Assembly: GCA_015060535.1 (NCBI GenBank)
Contig: SUYH01000010.1
Span: 1 to 64,000, forward strand
Direction: 5' to 3'
DNA length: 64,000 nt
Origin: Prevotella sp.
GTDB lineage: Bacteria; Bacteroidota; Bacteroidia; Bacteroidales; Bacteroidaceae
Positions 16,235-25,600 of the stretch are shown here, in pieces. Below the pieces are notes generated by a model, which was not told the DNA's origin, searched no databases, and was given only the letters and a program-made list of their open reading frames with translations. A program made the position numbers and the translations under genes. Each line of letters opens with the position of its first letter. The stretch's first letter is position 1.

Positions 16235-17691
16235 TATTCTGATAGTTTGAGCTTGAACTGTTTTGCTTCATTTGGTTTAGTGTTAGCTTTGAGTCCGAGT
16301 TTTGTGAGGCGCTCGAAAAATCCATTACGGCCTTCTTTCTTATCAGGTTTTATAAAATTGCAAAAGTCCTTATAGACATTGTACAGGAAATCTCCGCGGG
16401 TTGGTGTTTCTGACTTCATGCACATTTGATCTACAAACAAGCTTACACTATCAGCTTGAGCGATATAGCGCTTAAGCGCTTGTGTGCACAACTCGCTTTC
16501 AGTAAACTCATTACGCTTGATCAGCCCTGGGAATGCAGCCAACGCCCAGTTTAAAACACCAGGCAGTTCTGCTTTGAGTTTGTCAAACAAGTGAGGATCC
16601 TTTTCCCCGTCGGGTATGACGACTTCGAATGGCATAACAATCATTCGACGGAAGAAGGCATAGGTGTTCTCAGCCTTTGGCATGTCGTTAGTCGCAACAA
16701 TAAACTTACCATAGTCATCGGTCTGACGAGCATCGTGGTACTTACGCTCAATGGTTACCTTTTCACCGGTGACCAGTTGTTTCAGCACATCTGGATCTAC
16801 ATCGCGACCGGTTTCAGAACTGATGTTCAGCATCTTGTGTTCAATGCCATGACGTGTTTTCTGGTCCTTGGTCAGACTCGACAGACTAATGGTACTGATA
16901 TTGGCTGACCCCAACAGGGCTGTTAGTACCTTAAGCACAGTTGATTTGCCGTTTTGGCCGGGCCCGAAAAGCCACAGCATACGCTCGTAGCGGTGGCTCT
17001 TCATTAAGATGTAGCAGAAGTATTCTGCCAACACCGTCTGAGCAGCCTTCTCGGGCAGTACACGGTCCAGAAACTTGTGCCACTTAGGACATTCTGCCTT
17101 CTCGTCGTAATAGTAGTCTAGGCTGTAGAAGAACAAATCGTCAGGACAATGCGGATGACTACTTACACTGCCGTCGCTCTTGATGACCAATGTCTTATCA
17201 GGCATGTTGAGCCACACCTCGTCGTTAGGAATCTCGACTTGACGAGGCTGGAAAATATTGCAGGCCGTATTGTTGACCAATTTCTTTTTGAAGTCGGCAT
17301 CCATCATTAAGTCCTCAGGCAGACCACAGCGTTCAGCACCTTGGATGATGAAATATTTCCAAACAGGAGCATCCAACGCAACCCAATAAGAACCTACATA
17401 ACAGTTGATGTCCTGGTCTGCATTGGGACGGAAGGAGAAATCCGGACACCACAACGTCTCTTCGGCAGAGCGGATGATTTCTTTTTCCACCGTCTGCATG
17501 ATCATCTTCTGGCCTTTGCCTCCTGTCGTTTTTAGTACACTATCGATGGTCTCGGCCTTTGACTTAATTTGATTGAGAATACGGTCAAGATTCAGCTGTA
17601 CAAGATGATCATCACGCATCTTGCGTTGCGCTTCCAACTCGCTGTGCTTTTCAGCCAGCTCTTTGCTCAATGGGTCGTTTATCTTTTTCAT
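16234..17691 (-). CDS. SF3 helicase, phage/plasmid D5-P4 type
   Basis: The product has 485 residues from ATG 17691; a GTG one codon earlier is an alternative start. The middle carries an SF3 ATPase: Walker A FGPGQNGKST at about 242-250, then NISSETGRD and FIVATNDMP, followed by arginine-finger-like FFRRMIVMPF. The N-terminal half matches the D5 region found in P4-type primase-helicases but lacks a clear catalytic primase site; that activity may come from the downstream CHC2 protein. It probably unwinds the element origin. It follows the 117-residue gene by 1-4 bases. Confidence 0.88.
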   Translation of the reverse strand: MKKINDPLSKELAEKHSELEAQRKMRDDHLVQLNLDRILNQIKSKAETIDSVLKTTGGKGQKMIMQTVEKEIIRSAEETLWCPDFSFRPNADQDINCYVGSYWVALDAPVWKYFIIQGAERCGLPEDLMMDADFKKKLVNNTACNIFQPRQVEIPNDEVWLNMPDKTLVIKSDGSVSSHPHCPDDLFFYSLDYYYDEKAECPKWHKFLDRVLPEKAAQTVLAEYFCYILMKSHRYERMLWLFGPGQNGKSTVLKVLTALLGSANISTISLSSLTKDQKTRHGIEHKMLNISSETGRDVDPDVLKQLVTGEKVTIERKYHDARQTDDYGKFIVATNDMPKAENTYAFFRRMIVMPFEVVIPDGEKDPHLFDKLKAELPGVLNWALAAFPGLIKRNEFTESELCTQALKRYIAQADSVSLFVDQMCMKSETPTRGDFLYNVYKDFCNFIKPDKKEGRNGFFERLTKLGLKANTKPNEAKQFKLKLSE

Positions 17692-17695
17692 CACA

Positions 17696-18049
17696 TTATA
17701 TTTTTTGTACTTCTTCTTTTAAAAGTTTTTTTTCAATCTCCCCGTAGAGAGGACTCAGCACGCTGTTGACAGCGATAATCGTCGAGTAGTGTCTGCCTTT
17801 GCTCTGAAGACAGTTGTTCAGGGCGTCAATCATGAACATTTGTACACGTTGATCGAAGCCTCGTATTCCATCTTCGATTTGGAGCAGCAACTCAATGGGC
17901 ACAAAGGGAAACATGGTTCCCCACAAATGTTTTTTGACACAGGCCGGAATGTCTACCTGCTTACGGAGGTCAATCATGGTAATAGAACCAAAATCTAGTT
18001 CCGCATCCTGACTGTCTTGACAGACAATGTTTTTTGTTTTCTTTTTCAT
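17696..18049 (-). CDS. Small protein of unknown function in the replication module
   Basis: This 117-residue protein starts MKKKTKNIVCQDSQDAELDF. It is mixed helical, with a hydrophobic middle (FPFVPIELLLQIEDGIRGFD) and no signal peptide or recognised domain. It directly precedes the SF3 helicase and lies just after three 12-bp repeats. An origin-binding or helicase-loader role would fit the position, but this is inference. The product may be a DNA-binding accessory factor, and no helix-turn-helix stands out. Confidence 0.65.
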   Translation of the reverse strand: MKKKTKNIVCQDSQDAELDFGSITMIDLRKQVDIPACVKKHLWGTMFPFVPIELLLQIEDGIRGFDQRVQMFMIDALNNCLQSKGRHYSTIIAVNSVLSPLYGEIEKKLLKEEVQKI

Positions 18050-18119
18050 TGTTATGTGATTTAATTTGCCTTACTCAATGCGAGTGGCTTCTGTAAATGG
18101 GGAAAAAGAACTATCTTTG

Positions 18120-18155
18120 TCGGTTTTTGAGTCGGTTTTTAGGTCGGCTTTTGAA
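18120..18155. repeat. Three tandem 12-bp iteron-like repeats
   Basis: TCGGTTTTTGAG, TCGGTTTTTAGG and TCGGCTTTTGAA follow each other without gaps. They lie about 70 bases upstream of the replication-module genes. Short tandem repeats at such a place often bind an initiator, so this may be the element origin or an operator. Confidence 0.6.
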
Positions 18156-18167
18156 AAAATGCGGCAC

Positions 18168-18210
18168 AAAAGAAAAGCGTAGAAAGCTTGTCGCAACAGC
18201 CATCTACGCT
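18168..18210 (-). terminator. Terminator of the 703-residue protein gene
   Basis: AGCGTAGA (18176-18183) and TCTACGCT (18203-18210) form an 8-bp stem with a 19-base loop. On the minus strand TTTTCTTTT follows. It lies about 40 bases after the stop at 18249. Confidence 0.6.
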
Positions 18211-18248
18211 AATTTTGAAAATTCTGAAAAATTTTTTTTGTTTGCCTA

Positions 18249-20360
18249 CTACACACTTTTGGTTTTTCTACCATAATTGGAGGGATGCTCAGGTTTTACA
18301 GATAAATCAATGTTTTCAAGAAGGTCTTTGTGTTCTCTAATGATTGTTTGCATCATATTAATACATTCGTCAACAGAATACGCAAGTACTATCTCCAACT
18401 TGGTCAGGATGTCATCTGTTCCATCTATATGCCTCTCATGATTAAGTTCGCCAAACCAATTGTTGTTCCCGTCCTTGAAATGAGAACGGACAATATTCAG
18501 ATAGCTTCCACGTGGGCTTACATATCCGGGCACTTTCTTTTTCTTAACTACCTTCTTCTTGGTCAGCATATCAAAGAAGTCATGCAACTGTGCTGGCTTA
18601 CCAGTCCATGTAAGGAAGAACTCGCCGGGTACTCCAGAAAACAGTCTGCGGAAGTCAGTTTGACTGCTTGTTGGAGGCATCAGACCCATAACTATCAGCT
18701 CTGCAAGAACTAAATCCAATTGCATGTCAGTTATCGCAGCAGACTTCTTAAATGTTTCTTCTGTGTATTTGAACTGTGGTTCCTCTTCTTGCTCAGTTTT
18801 AGGGGATACCATCCTGTTGAACTTAGCGTTAACCTCACGTCTCTCCAACTCTCCATCTCTAACAGCTTTAAGATCACTTTCTAAATCAAAATGCTTTAAT
18901 CTTATCATCATTGGAACCCTTCTTGAATAAGGACCATGTTCATCTATACCATACTCCGTGGTGTAACACTCCTTCACGTAGCAAATATCGTCTTTCTTTG
19001 ACACATATTCTTTCCATGTGTCTACTATAACCTGTATGGCTTTATTCATGAGCCACTCCTCTTTAAGGCCACAGAGAATAGCCTCCATAAAACTCCAGTC
19101 AAATTTTGCCTTTGCAATAATATTGCCTATACTTGTAATCTGCTCCGGATTTTTATTGATGTTATCAACCATCTTCATAATGCTATCTTTTAAGATGCTG
19201 GCAAGATTCCCTGAGTTCTTATTTTTCGAGTCTTCGGTTTCTTCTTTTGGCAGTCGCTTTAATAGCTCTTTTGCCTGTTCTACATCAGAGATGCAACATT
19301 CCACAGGTGTTTCGCCTTTATAATGATGGTCTACGTAATAATAAGGGTCGAAGCCGTCTGGACCTGGGCGATAGTTGGGATTCATCACACAGTCATTTTC
19401 TACTTCTATCCTATGCATATCTATTTTGTAGTAACGTAAGAGTCTCGCAGCCCAGATGTGGCTTAAGTGTTTCAATACATCAACGAACCAAGCAAAACAG
19501 AAAAGCATGGTATCGGGTTCAAGACGCAATTGCTCTGCTTGCTGGCGCAACCAACGCCCATCTCTCTCACGTTGGTCAGCACTTTGCATCGTTACCTTCC
19601 TTGCTTCAGAATCCTTCATTCCTTTAGCTTGAGAACGAACCTTCTCTACATAAAGATCGGTGTGCACATGCTGTGCGAAATTTCGCACACCCTTCAGTAG
19701 ATAATCTATTTCACGTTGTGGGTCAACATCTCTTCTACTAAGTATCTCTTTCACAGCTCGACGCAAACGTGCATAGCAATCGTCTCTTCTGAGGTAGAAA
19801 TGACGATATTCCAATATACGGTAGGCATCATATTGATCATTTTCTGTTAGTCCTTGCCCGTGATGTTCTTTCAGAACGATGTTCATGCAACGATAGAACA
19901 GACCATCGGAGAAGGAATATTGTTCTATCACACAGCGATAGAAACCTACATCGGTAGCATGGTCAGGATTGCTCCGTTCAATGTGTTGATGGAAAGCGAA
20001 TGCCAGATATCCGTCTGCGAGGTGTCGTACCTCCTGAACTGCTTCTGCCGCTTCTTTGGGCATCCGGGTGAGAATCTTCTCTAATTCCTTTCTTTGGCGA
20101 AATTCCTCTCTCATATGACTACCACCGAGGGCCTCCTTCCTCTGTTCATCCAGTGACAAGAGCATCACATCAGGGTCTATGCTGTTTGCTTTGCGGTAGT
20201 TCGAAAATACATAATCCTGATATAGTTGATACCAAGTTCCGTTGACATCCTCGTCTTCAGAATGCTCCACAAAAAACTTAATGAAGCCACTATCCTGTTT
20301 CAGAAGAACCTGACGGAAGTTCTCATTTTGTCTGATATAGTTCTCTAATGTTTGTTTCAT
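18249..20360 (-). CDS. Large protein of unknown function
   Basis: This 703-residue soluble protein is mainly helical and charged. No ATPase, nuclease or helix-turn-helix motif was recognised. The region at about 545-630 (KYTEETFKKSAAITDMQLDL, then RLFSGVPGEFFLTWTG) and the tail after a KKKKVPGYVSPRGSYL stretch resemble C-terminal pieces of unnamed proteins from Bacteroidota mobile elements. This is recalled by pattern only. It has its own -7 box only six bases from the ATG and its own terminator, so it is a separate unit beside the primase-helicase genes. It may be an element regulator or a defence protein; I cannot tell. Confidence 0.7.
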   Translation of the reverse strand: MKQTLENYIRQNENFRQVLLKQDSGFIKFFVEHSEDEDVNGTWYQLYQDYVFSNYRKANSIDPDVMLLSLDEQRKEALGGSHMREEFRQRKELEKILTRMPKEAAEAVQEVRHLADGYLAFAFHQHIERSNPDHATDVGFYRCVIEQYSFSDGLFYRCMNIVLKEHHGQGLTENDQYDAYRILEYRHFYLRRDDCYARLRRAVKEILSRRDVDPQREIDYLLKGVRNFAQHVHTDLYVEKVRSQAKGMKDSEARKVTMQSADQRERDGRWLRQQAEQLRLEPDTMLFCFAWFVDVLKHLSHIWAARLLRYYKIDMHRIEVENDCVMNPNYRPGPDGFDPYYYVDHHYKGETPVECCISDVEQAKELLKRLPKEETEDSKNKNSGNLASILKDSIMKMVDNINKNPEQITSIGNIIAKAKFDWSFMEAILCGLKEEWLMNKAIQVIVDTWKEYVSKKDDICYVKECYTTEYGIDEHGPYSRRVPMMIRLKHFDLESDLKAVRDGELERREVNAKFNRMVSPKTEQEEEPQFKYTEETFKKSAAITDMQLDLVLAELIVMGLMPPTSSQTDFRRLFSGVPGEFFLTWTGKPAQLHDFFDMLTKKKVVKKKKVPGYVSPRGSYLNIVRSHFKDGNNNWFGELNHERHIDGTDDILTKLEIVLAYSVDECINMMQTIIREHKDLLENIDLSVKPEHPSNYGRKTKSV

Positions 20361-20365
20361 GCCCG

Positions 20366-20373
20366 CAAATTTA
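20366..20373 (-). promoter_or_regulatory. -7 box immediately before the 703-residue gene
   Basis: TAAATTTG on the minus strand lies five bases upstream of the ATG at 20360. The -33 region is poor. If used, the mRNA would start at or next to the start codon (leaderless). Confidence 0.4.
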
Positions 20374-20418
20374 CAACTTTTTTTCGGATTATTATTCGTT
20401 CTAAATTGAAAAAATGAC

Positions 20419-20459
20419 TTCTTGCGTTCCTTTGGTAGCGAGCGAGCTCAAGCGCGTCG
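20419..20459. repeat. G/C-rich dispersed repeat, copy 1
   Basis: It is related to 20542-20584 (TTCTTGCGTnCCTTT, GTAGC, GCGAGC, then AGCTC). Both copies flank the hairpin at 20493-20529. Base composition differs clearly from the A/T-rich surroundings. Open frames across the two copies encode similar short peptides, but they look like by-products of the repeat. Confidence 0.55.
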
Positions 20460-20492
20460 AAATTGCAGGCGCACCAAAGAGGTAAAAACGGA

Positions 20493-20529
20493 CGAGCCGT
20501 AATCTCGTCCTTGAGGAGACTACGGCTCG
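20493..20529 (-). terminator. Hairpin downstream of hicB, probable terminator
   Basis: CGAGCCGTAATCTC (20493-20506) pairs with GAGACTACGGCTCG (20516-20529), 14 bp with one wobble pair and a 9-base loop. On the minus strand TCCGTTTTTAC follows. It lies 61 bases after the hicB stop. Confidence 0.55.
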
Positions 20530-20541
20530 CGCAATGCGACA

Positions 20542-20584
20542 TTCTTGCGTCCTTTCAGTAGCAAGCGAGCAGAGCTCGAGCGAC
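20542..20584. repeat. G/C-rich dispersed repeat, copy 2
   Basis: It is the second, slightly diverged copy of the element at 20419-20459, in the same orientation. It ends seven bases from the hicB stop codon. Confidence 0.55.
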
Positions 20585-20590
20585 GGCTCG

Positions 20591-20938
20591 TTACAATGCC
20601 GCAACTTTCTTTAGTTCATTCTTAATAGCGCGATTGATGAAATCGTTGATGGTAATGCCTGTTGAAGCTACAAATGCAGCTACTTGCGAATGTAATTCTG
20701 ACGGCATACGTAGATTCAGTTTGCCACTATAGGGCTTTGCTGGTTCTATGCCTTCTTCTTTACAATACCCCAAATAGCTTTCAACGCCATCTTCAAAGTC
20801 TTTGCGCAACTCGTCGAGGGTCTGACCTTCATACGTGATCAGTTCCTTACTTAACCCCTGCACTTTTCCAAATAGGCAGTTGTCTTCTTTGCTATATTCA
20901 ACACTACCTTTATAGCCTTTGTATTCTAAATAATCCAT
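20591..20938 (-). CDS. hicB: HicB-type antitoxin
   Basis: The 115-residue protein has the HicB partial RNase-H-like domain at the N-terminus (YKGYKGSVEYSKEDNCLFGK, then LRKDFEDGVESYLGYC). The C-terminus is a ribbon-helix-helix DNA-binding domain (GKLNLRMPSELHSQVAAFVA). It normally neutralises HicA and represses the operon. Here the hicA gene upstream is broken, so HicB is an orphan antitoxin that may still bind the palindromic operator at 21074-21091. A good Shine-Dalgarno-like AGGGAGG lies before its ATG. Confidence 0.9.
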   Translation of the reverse strand: MDYLEYKGYKGSVEYSKEDNCLFGKVQGLSKELITYEGQTLDELRKDFEDGVESYLGYCKEEGIEPAKPYSGKLNLRMPSELHSQVAAFVASTGITINDFINRAIKNELKKVAAL

Positions 20939-21047
20939 AATCCGTTACCTCCCTTATCAAAATGTGCTAGAAGGCTCACTGTCTCCTCGTAGGTGAAATC
21001 CTTAGGCTCTTTTTAAATCGCTCAACAAGTTTTTCTTTTGATCCCAT
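20926..21047 (-). pseudogene. hicA: hicA toxin remnant (frameshifted and truncated)
   Basis: From ATG 21047 the frame reads MGSKEKLVERFKK, the HicA start, and then shifts by one base. The continuation PKDFTYEETVSLLAHF is in the next frame. After about residue 32 the HicA sequence stops and runs into the hicB leader (DKGGNGLW and a stop inside hicB). The C-terminal half of the toxin fold is missing. The original frame stops at 20976. The one-base shift could in principle be a sequencing error, but the truncation could not. Confidence 0.75.
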
Positions 21048-21069
21048 ATAAATAATCCTTATCCGAGCG

Positions 21070-21101
21070 CAAAGGTACTAAATTTAGTACCAACTTCCAA
21101 A
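21070..21101 (-). promoter_or_regulatory. hicAB promoter with palindromic operator
   Basis: Minus-strand TTTG (21098-21101), 20 bases, then TACCTTTG (21070-21077). The spacer contains the perfect 18-bp palindrome GGTACTAAATTTAGTACC (21074-21091), which overlaps the -7 box. It is a good candidate for the HicB binding site. Confidence 0.72.
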
Positions 21102-21271
21102 TTATTTCCAATTTTTTTATATTTAGACGGCAAAATTACAAATTTAATTTGTACCTTTGTCCCTGCTTTCTGCCTTATGCGGCAGCGATGTTATCTGAGG
21201 ATGATGGAGCCGATGGGTGGAGCACTACATTGCGGAATAAGCGACACTGTACGCTTTGTTTTTGGTCATTT

Positions 21272-21592
21272 GAACTACCACAATCAAATACCTATCAAAG
21301 ACAATAGCAGAGGTGACGCCTACGGATGTGTATATCAAACGCAGCCGGAGTGTGCCGGGGGCTTACTATGCCCTCACGCACACTTTTGGGTGTATTGTAT
21401 ATACTCCAGAGGGTATCAAATCTGTTCGTTCTATAGGTAAGGCTGTGGTAGGCCCAAATGACGGAACGGGCAGCAGGAGATACCCTCGTTCTTTTCTGCT
21501 TTGTTGAAACCTGGAATATCGAAACCTCTGACGCTTGGGTATCAGTCAGACCATTTGCTGCTGACCGATGCCCGACATTCGCGACAGAGTAG
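21272..21592 (+). pseudogene. Degraded coding sequence of unknown family
   Basis: One frame reads IAEVTPTDVYIKRSRSVPGA and goes on to SIGKAVVGPNDGTGS at about 21467. The protein-like reading then continues in the next frame as AGDTLVLFCFVETWNIETSD and stops at 21592. The two halves make one sensible beta-rich polypeptide only if a frameshift near 21470 is removed. There is no obvious start in frame; a TACCTTTG lies at 21152. Its end overlaps the start of the restriction-modification gene. The rest of 21102-21271 shows no supported feature. Confidence 0.35.
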
Positions 21593-22665
21593 ATATCCTT
21601 GAAGACCAGATACCTCGTGAATTTCTGGTGATGCTTCTCGTTGACCACACCACAGGTAAAAATATCCTGTGGGCAACGGATATTGGTGGGCACAATGAGC
21701 ACGATTCCATCCAAATTGAGGACATCGTGGGTGAGAATGGGCTTGTGCTACGTCCTCGTGTCAGAAAGAGTGATGAGGAAAAGCGGCTGAGAACTAAGAA
21801 ACGGGCAGAAGTGTTCACTCCGTCATGGGTCTGCAATGAACAACTCAATGCCGCTGATAGTCTCTGGTTCTTTGGTAGTGCTGCACCATCTTCAGGAAGT
21901 CCATTCAACAGCCCTATAATGGGGAAAAGATGGAAAGTAACTGATGACGATATTCTAAGAAAGACATTCGAGGAAACTGGCAAAAGCTGGGAGCAGTATG
22001 TCCTTGACGACCGAATAGAGATGTGCTGTGGTGAGGGCCCTTATCTTACCAGTAGATATGATGTTGTTACTGAACGAGTTATTCCACTTAAGCAACGAAT
22101 CGGAATCCTTGATCGCAAACTGAGGGTAGTCAACACTTTCGTAGGTGTTGACAGTAAAGCAACAAAAAAAGAATGGGCAGATTGGATAATCAAGGCATAC
22201 AAACATACTTACGGGTTTGAATGGCAAGGAGATAATCTCGTTCTAACCAGAGAAGCTTTACTATATACTTTAATAGACAACCTAAAAGCGTATAATCTTA
22301 ACAAACTGATTAAAAACAATAAAGGTTCTATAAGAACTTTACTCAACAAAATAGATGAAATTGATTTTGACGGATTGTACTTGGAGGATTATGAATATAT
22401 AAAAACTGTCTGTCATATCATTTCTTGGAATTTTTGGCAAATGGACGGTCTAACGGCTTGCCCTCCATATACAAAGCCCTCAATAAAGCTGAATGCCCTT
22501 GTTGCAGCTATCAACAAGCCAAAGACTAGAGATCTCTTTGGAAATATTATACCATTAGAGATTCCATTAGAGTATTGCAAACTGATGGATTGGGATGAGA
22601 ATAAAGTAACAACCTACGTCGAAGTATATGCTTCGGCCATAAAAGACAGGAGCCATGAATGCTAA
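21568..22665 (+). CDS. Methyltransferase-like subunit of a restriction-modification system
   Basis: The 365-residue protein carries RAEVFTPSWVCNEQ at about 79-92 (the motif-X type VFTP of N6-adenine methyltransferases) and CCGEGPYLTSRYD at about 153-165, followed by RIGILDRKLRVV. This pattern is known from proteins labelled restriction endonuclease subunit M. It lacks an NPPY motif, which is present in the partner protein. An in-frame stop six bases upstream fixes the start at or after 21568. It overlaps the next gene by 11 bases, indicating coupling. I infer that it works with the 1413-residue protein in DNA recognition or methylation. Confidence 0.7.
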   Translation: MPDIRDRVDILEDQIPREFLVMLLVDHTTGKNILWATDIGGHNEHDSIQIEDIVGENGLVLRPRVRKSDEEKRLRTKKRAEVFTPSWVCNEQLNAADSLWFFGSAAPSSGSPFNSPIMGKRWKVTDDDILRKTFEETGKSWEQYVLDDRIEMCCGEGPYLTSRYDVVTERVIPLKQRIGILDRKLRVVNTFVGVDSKATKKEWADWIIKAYKHTYGFEWQGDNLVLTREALLYTLIDNLKAYNLNKLIKNNKGSIRTLLNKIDEIDFDGLYLEDYEYIKTVCHIISWNFWQMDGLTACPPYTKPSIKLNALVAAINKPKTRDLFGNIIPLEIPLEYCKLMDWDENKVTTYVEVYASAIKDRSHEC

Positions 22666-25600
22666 AATCAGAATGATAGACCCTGGCATGAAAATCGGGC
22701 AGACCATCGTGTATGCCTGGAGTTGTCCGTATGATGACCATAAAGGGATGTTGAAAGTAGGTCAGACGGGAAGGTATTATCCAAAATTGGACGAGGACAT
22801 CAGCGATGACTCAGAGAGTTTAAGGGCTGCAGCTAAAGTCAGGATTCTTGAGGACACCAAAACAGCTGGCATCAAGTTCAATATAGAATATGTAACGCTC
22901 TTCCGCTATGAAATACTTGATGAAGAGGGGCCACTGCCGAACATCGATGATATGGTGCGCAAGGTCTTGACAAATTCGGGTTTCGAGAAAGCTGTGTTTG
23001 AACATGATGCCGGTAGAGAATGGGTGAAGTGTGATGTGAACGCCGTTAAACTGGCAGTAAGGGCCGTTAAAGAAAACCGCACAGCATTACACACTGAAGA
23101 AATCTCTGATATAAAGCATGCCCCTAAGTTTAACTTCTATCCTCATCAAAAAGACTGTCTGGAATGGACTAAAAAGAATTTCAAGTCACACGATGACCTG
23201 TTATGGGAAATCAAACCTCGTGGTGGTAAGACTGTTACTGCTATCGAGATAACTCGGCGTATGGGATTCAAGAAGACACTTGTCTACACTTCACGCCCAG
23301 ATGTGAATCATGAGTGGAAAGATGCTTTCGACATGATCTTTTTATCGGGAGTTGGGGGTGCCGACTGGGCATATGGTTCAAGGTCAGGTGAAGGCATCAG
23401 TGATTTCAATGAGTTGATGGATGAAGCGAAAAATGGAAGAAATGTCATTTGGTTTGCTTCCACTCAATTCCTCCGACGTTCAGACGAGACATCGACGGCA
23501 GAAGTTCGAAAGCAGATCCTCGATACTGATTGGGATTTCATTATTATCGACGAAGCTCACGAAGCAACTTTGACAGAACTTGGACAAATGGTTGAAACCA
23601 AGGCGAAGAAAGAGCATACAAAAATCCTCAAACTATCAGGCACACCTTTTAATCTCTTAGACAGATATTCTAAGGATGAAGTCTTTACCTTCGACTATAA
23701 CGAAGAAATGAAGCGTAAGGATGAGTGGGATGAGAAAAAGGAAGGCTATGCCAACCCCTACGCAAAGATGCCGCAAATTCATCTTCGCACAGTAACATTG
23801 TCTCAGTTTACAAAAAGTCTCAAGACAGATGATAACACATTCTCATTCAAAGAATTCTTCAGAACAAAAACTGGAACAACAGATTTTGTACATGATGCTG
23901 ACGTTACAATGTTTCTTGATCTGCTCAAGAATGAGGATAAGGAGAGTTTCTATCCCTATTGCTGTGATCAGAACAGAGGCTTCTTTCGCCATACTTTGTG
24001 GATGGTTCCTGGAGTTGAATCCGGTAGAGCTCTCTCGAAAAAACTCCAAAGCCATGAATACTTCAAGCAATATGAAATCATTAATGTATGTGGTGATGGA
24101 GATGAAGAAAAACCGTCTAACCAAGCGACAAAAGAAGTACGAGATGGAGTAGCCAACTATTGGAAGAGGGAAAAGGTAGGAACCATCACGTTGTCATGCG
24201 GCAAACTCACAACTGGTGTAACCATTCCAGAATGGACAGGAGTGCTGATGCTTAAAGGAGGTAACACCACCGACGCAAAACTATACCTGCAAACAGCATT
24301 CCGTGTACAGGGGCCATACGATTCGCCTGAGGGCATACGAAAAACAAGTTGCTATGTTTTTGACTTTGCTCCAGACAGGGCACTTACTATCCTTTGTAGA
24401 GTATGTCAGGCTAACAAGAATGGTGATAAACAGGCCAGCAAACAAAAGGCTAAGGAATTACTGAAGTTCTTCCCTGTACTATCATACGACGGAAACAAGG
24501 TTGTAGAACACAACGTCGATTCTCTCTTCCGTTGGTACAATAGGGCTGCGGCTGAGCGCGTGATGGCAAATGGCTTTGACGATAACCGTCTTTATAATTG
24601 GGACAAGATAAGCGAAGCTGCGAACTCAGATGATATCCTTAATGAAATCAATCAAAGCTGGGGTGGAAAGAAATCAGGTACCAATACCAAACATACAGTA
24701 AATGCCCAAGGTGCAGATGGTGCCGAAACAAAAAGTGCAATCAGATGGACATGTCCCAACTGCGGAAAGAAGGATATTGTGGAACCAATATGTCCACATT
24801 GTGGAACATTACGTCCCAAGTCGCGCTGGCTGTGCAGCTGCGGCCATGCGAACTATGATTCGAAGTTCTGTGGTGAGTGCGGTAAGCCAAAACCGGAAAG
24901 ACCAAAGGATGAGTCAAAGGAAAGAGCCACAAAGCTAATCAATACACTGCGGAATATTTCCATACGAATTCCTCTACTTGCATTTGGTGCTGACGTAGAA
25001 AGTGATGAAGAGTTTCGATTAGATAATTTTGCTTCACTTATTGATGATAAATCCTGGGCAGAATTTATGCCTGGAGATTTTCCCAAGGAAACCAATGGAA
25101 AAGTATTGGGCTTTAATTACTTCAGACAATTCATCGATGAGGATATCTTTGTGATAGCCTGTACAGAAACACGTAATGAATTGAAAGAGGCAGACAACCT
25201 TTTGCCGGAGGAACGGGTTAGAGCACTTATCGACATCATAGGAAAGTTCAAGAACCCTGCAAGGGAGACCATAATTACTCCTTGGTCCGTTGTTAACCTA
25301 CACATGGGTGAAACAGTTGGAGGAGAAGTGTTTTTCGATATTGAAGGACAGGACGTCCGGAGAGCATTACCGGAACCAAGGATGATTGACCATAGCGGCG
25401 AAGGCGTACTTTCTGATATTCACACCGATGTATTTTGGGATGAAGATGCTAAAGTTCTTGAGATAAATTCCAAATCAGGCGTGTATCCGCTATATTTAGC
25501 GTACTCAATGTACAGAGTGCATTCTTCACAAGAAGGTGGCAAAACATTCGAAGTTGATGTTTGGAAACGGATATTGGAGAAGAATATCTATGTGCTTTGC

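Noticed and set aside
18112..18119. TATCTTTG on the plus strand
   Set aside because: It matches the -7 box, but there is no -33 partner and no plus-strand gene after it.
20357..20604. Two overlapping short minus-strand frames after hicB
   Set aside because: They follow the G/C-rich repeats and hairpin, and their similar peptides come from the repeated DNA.
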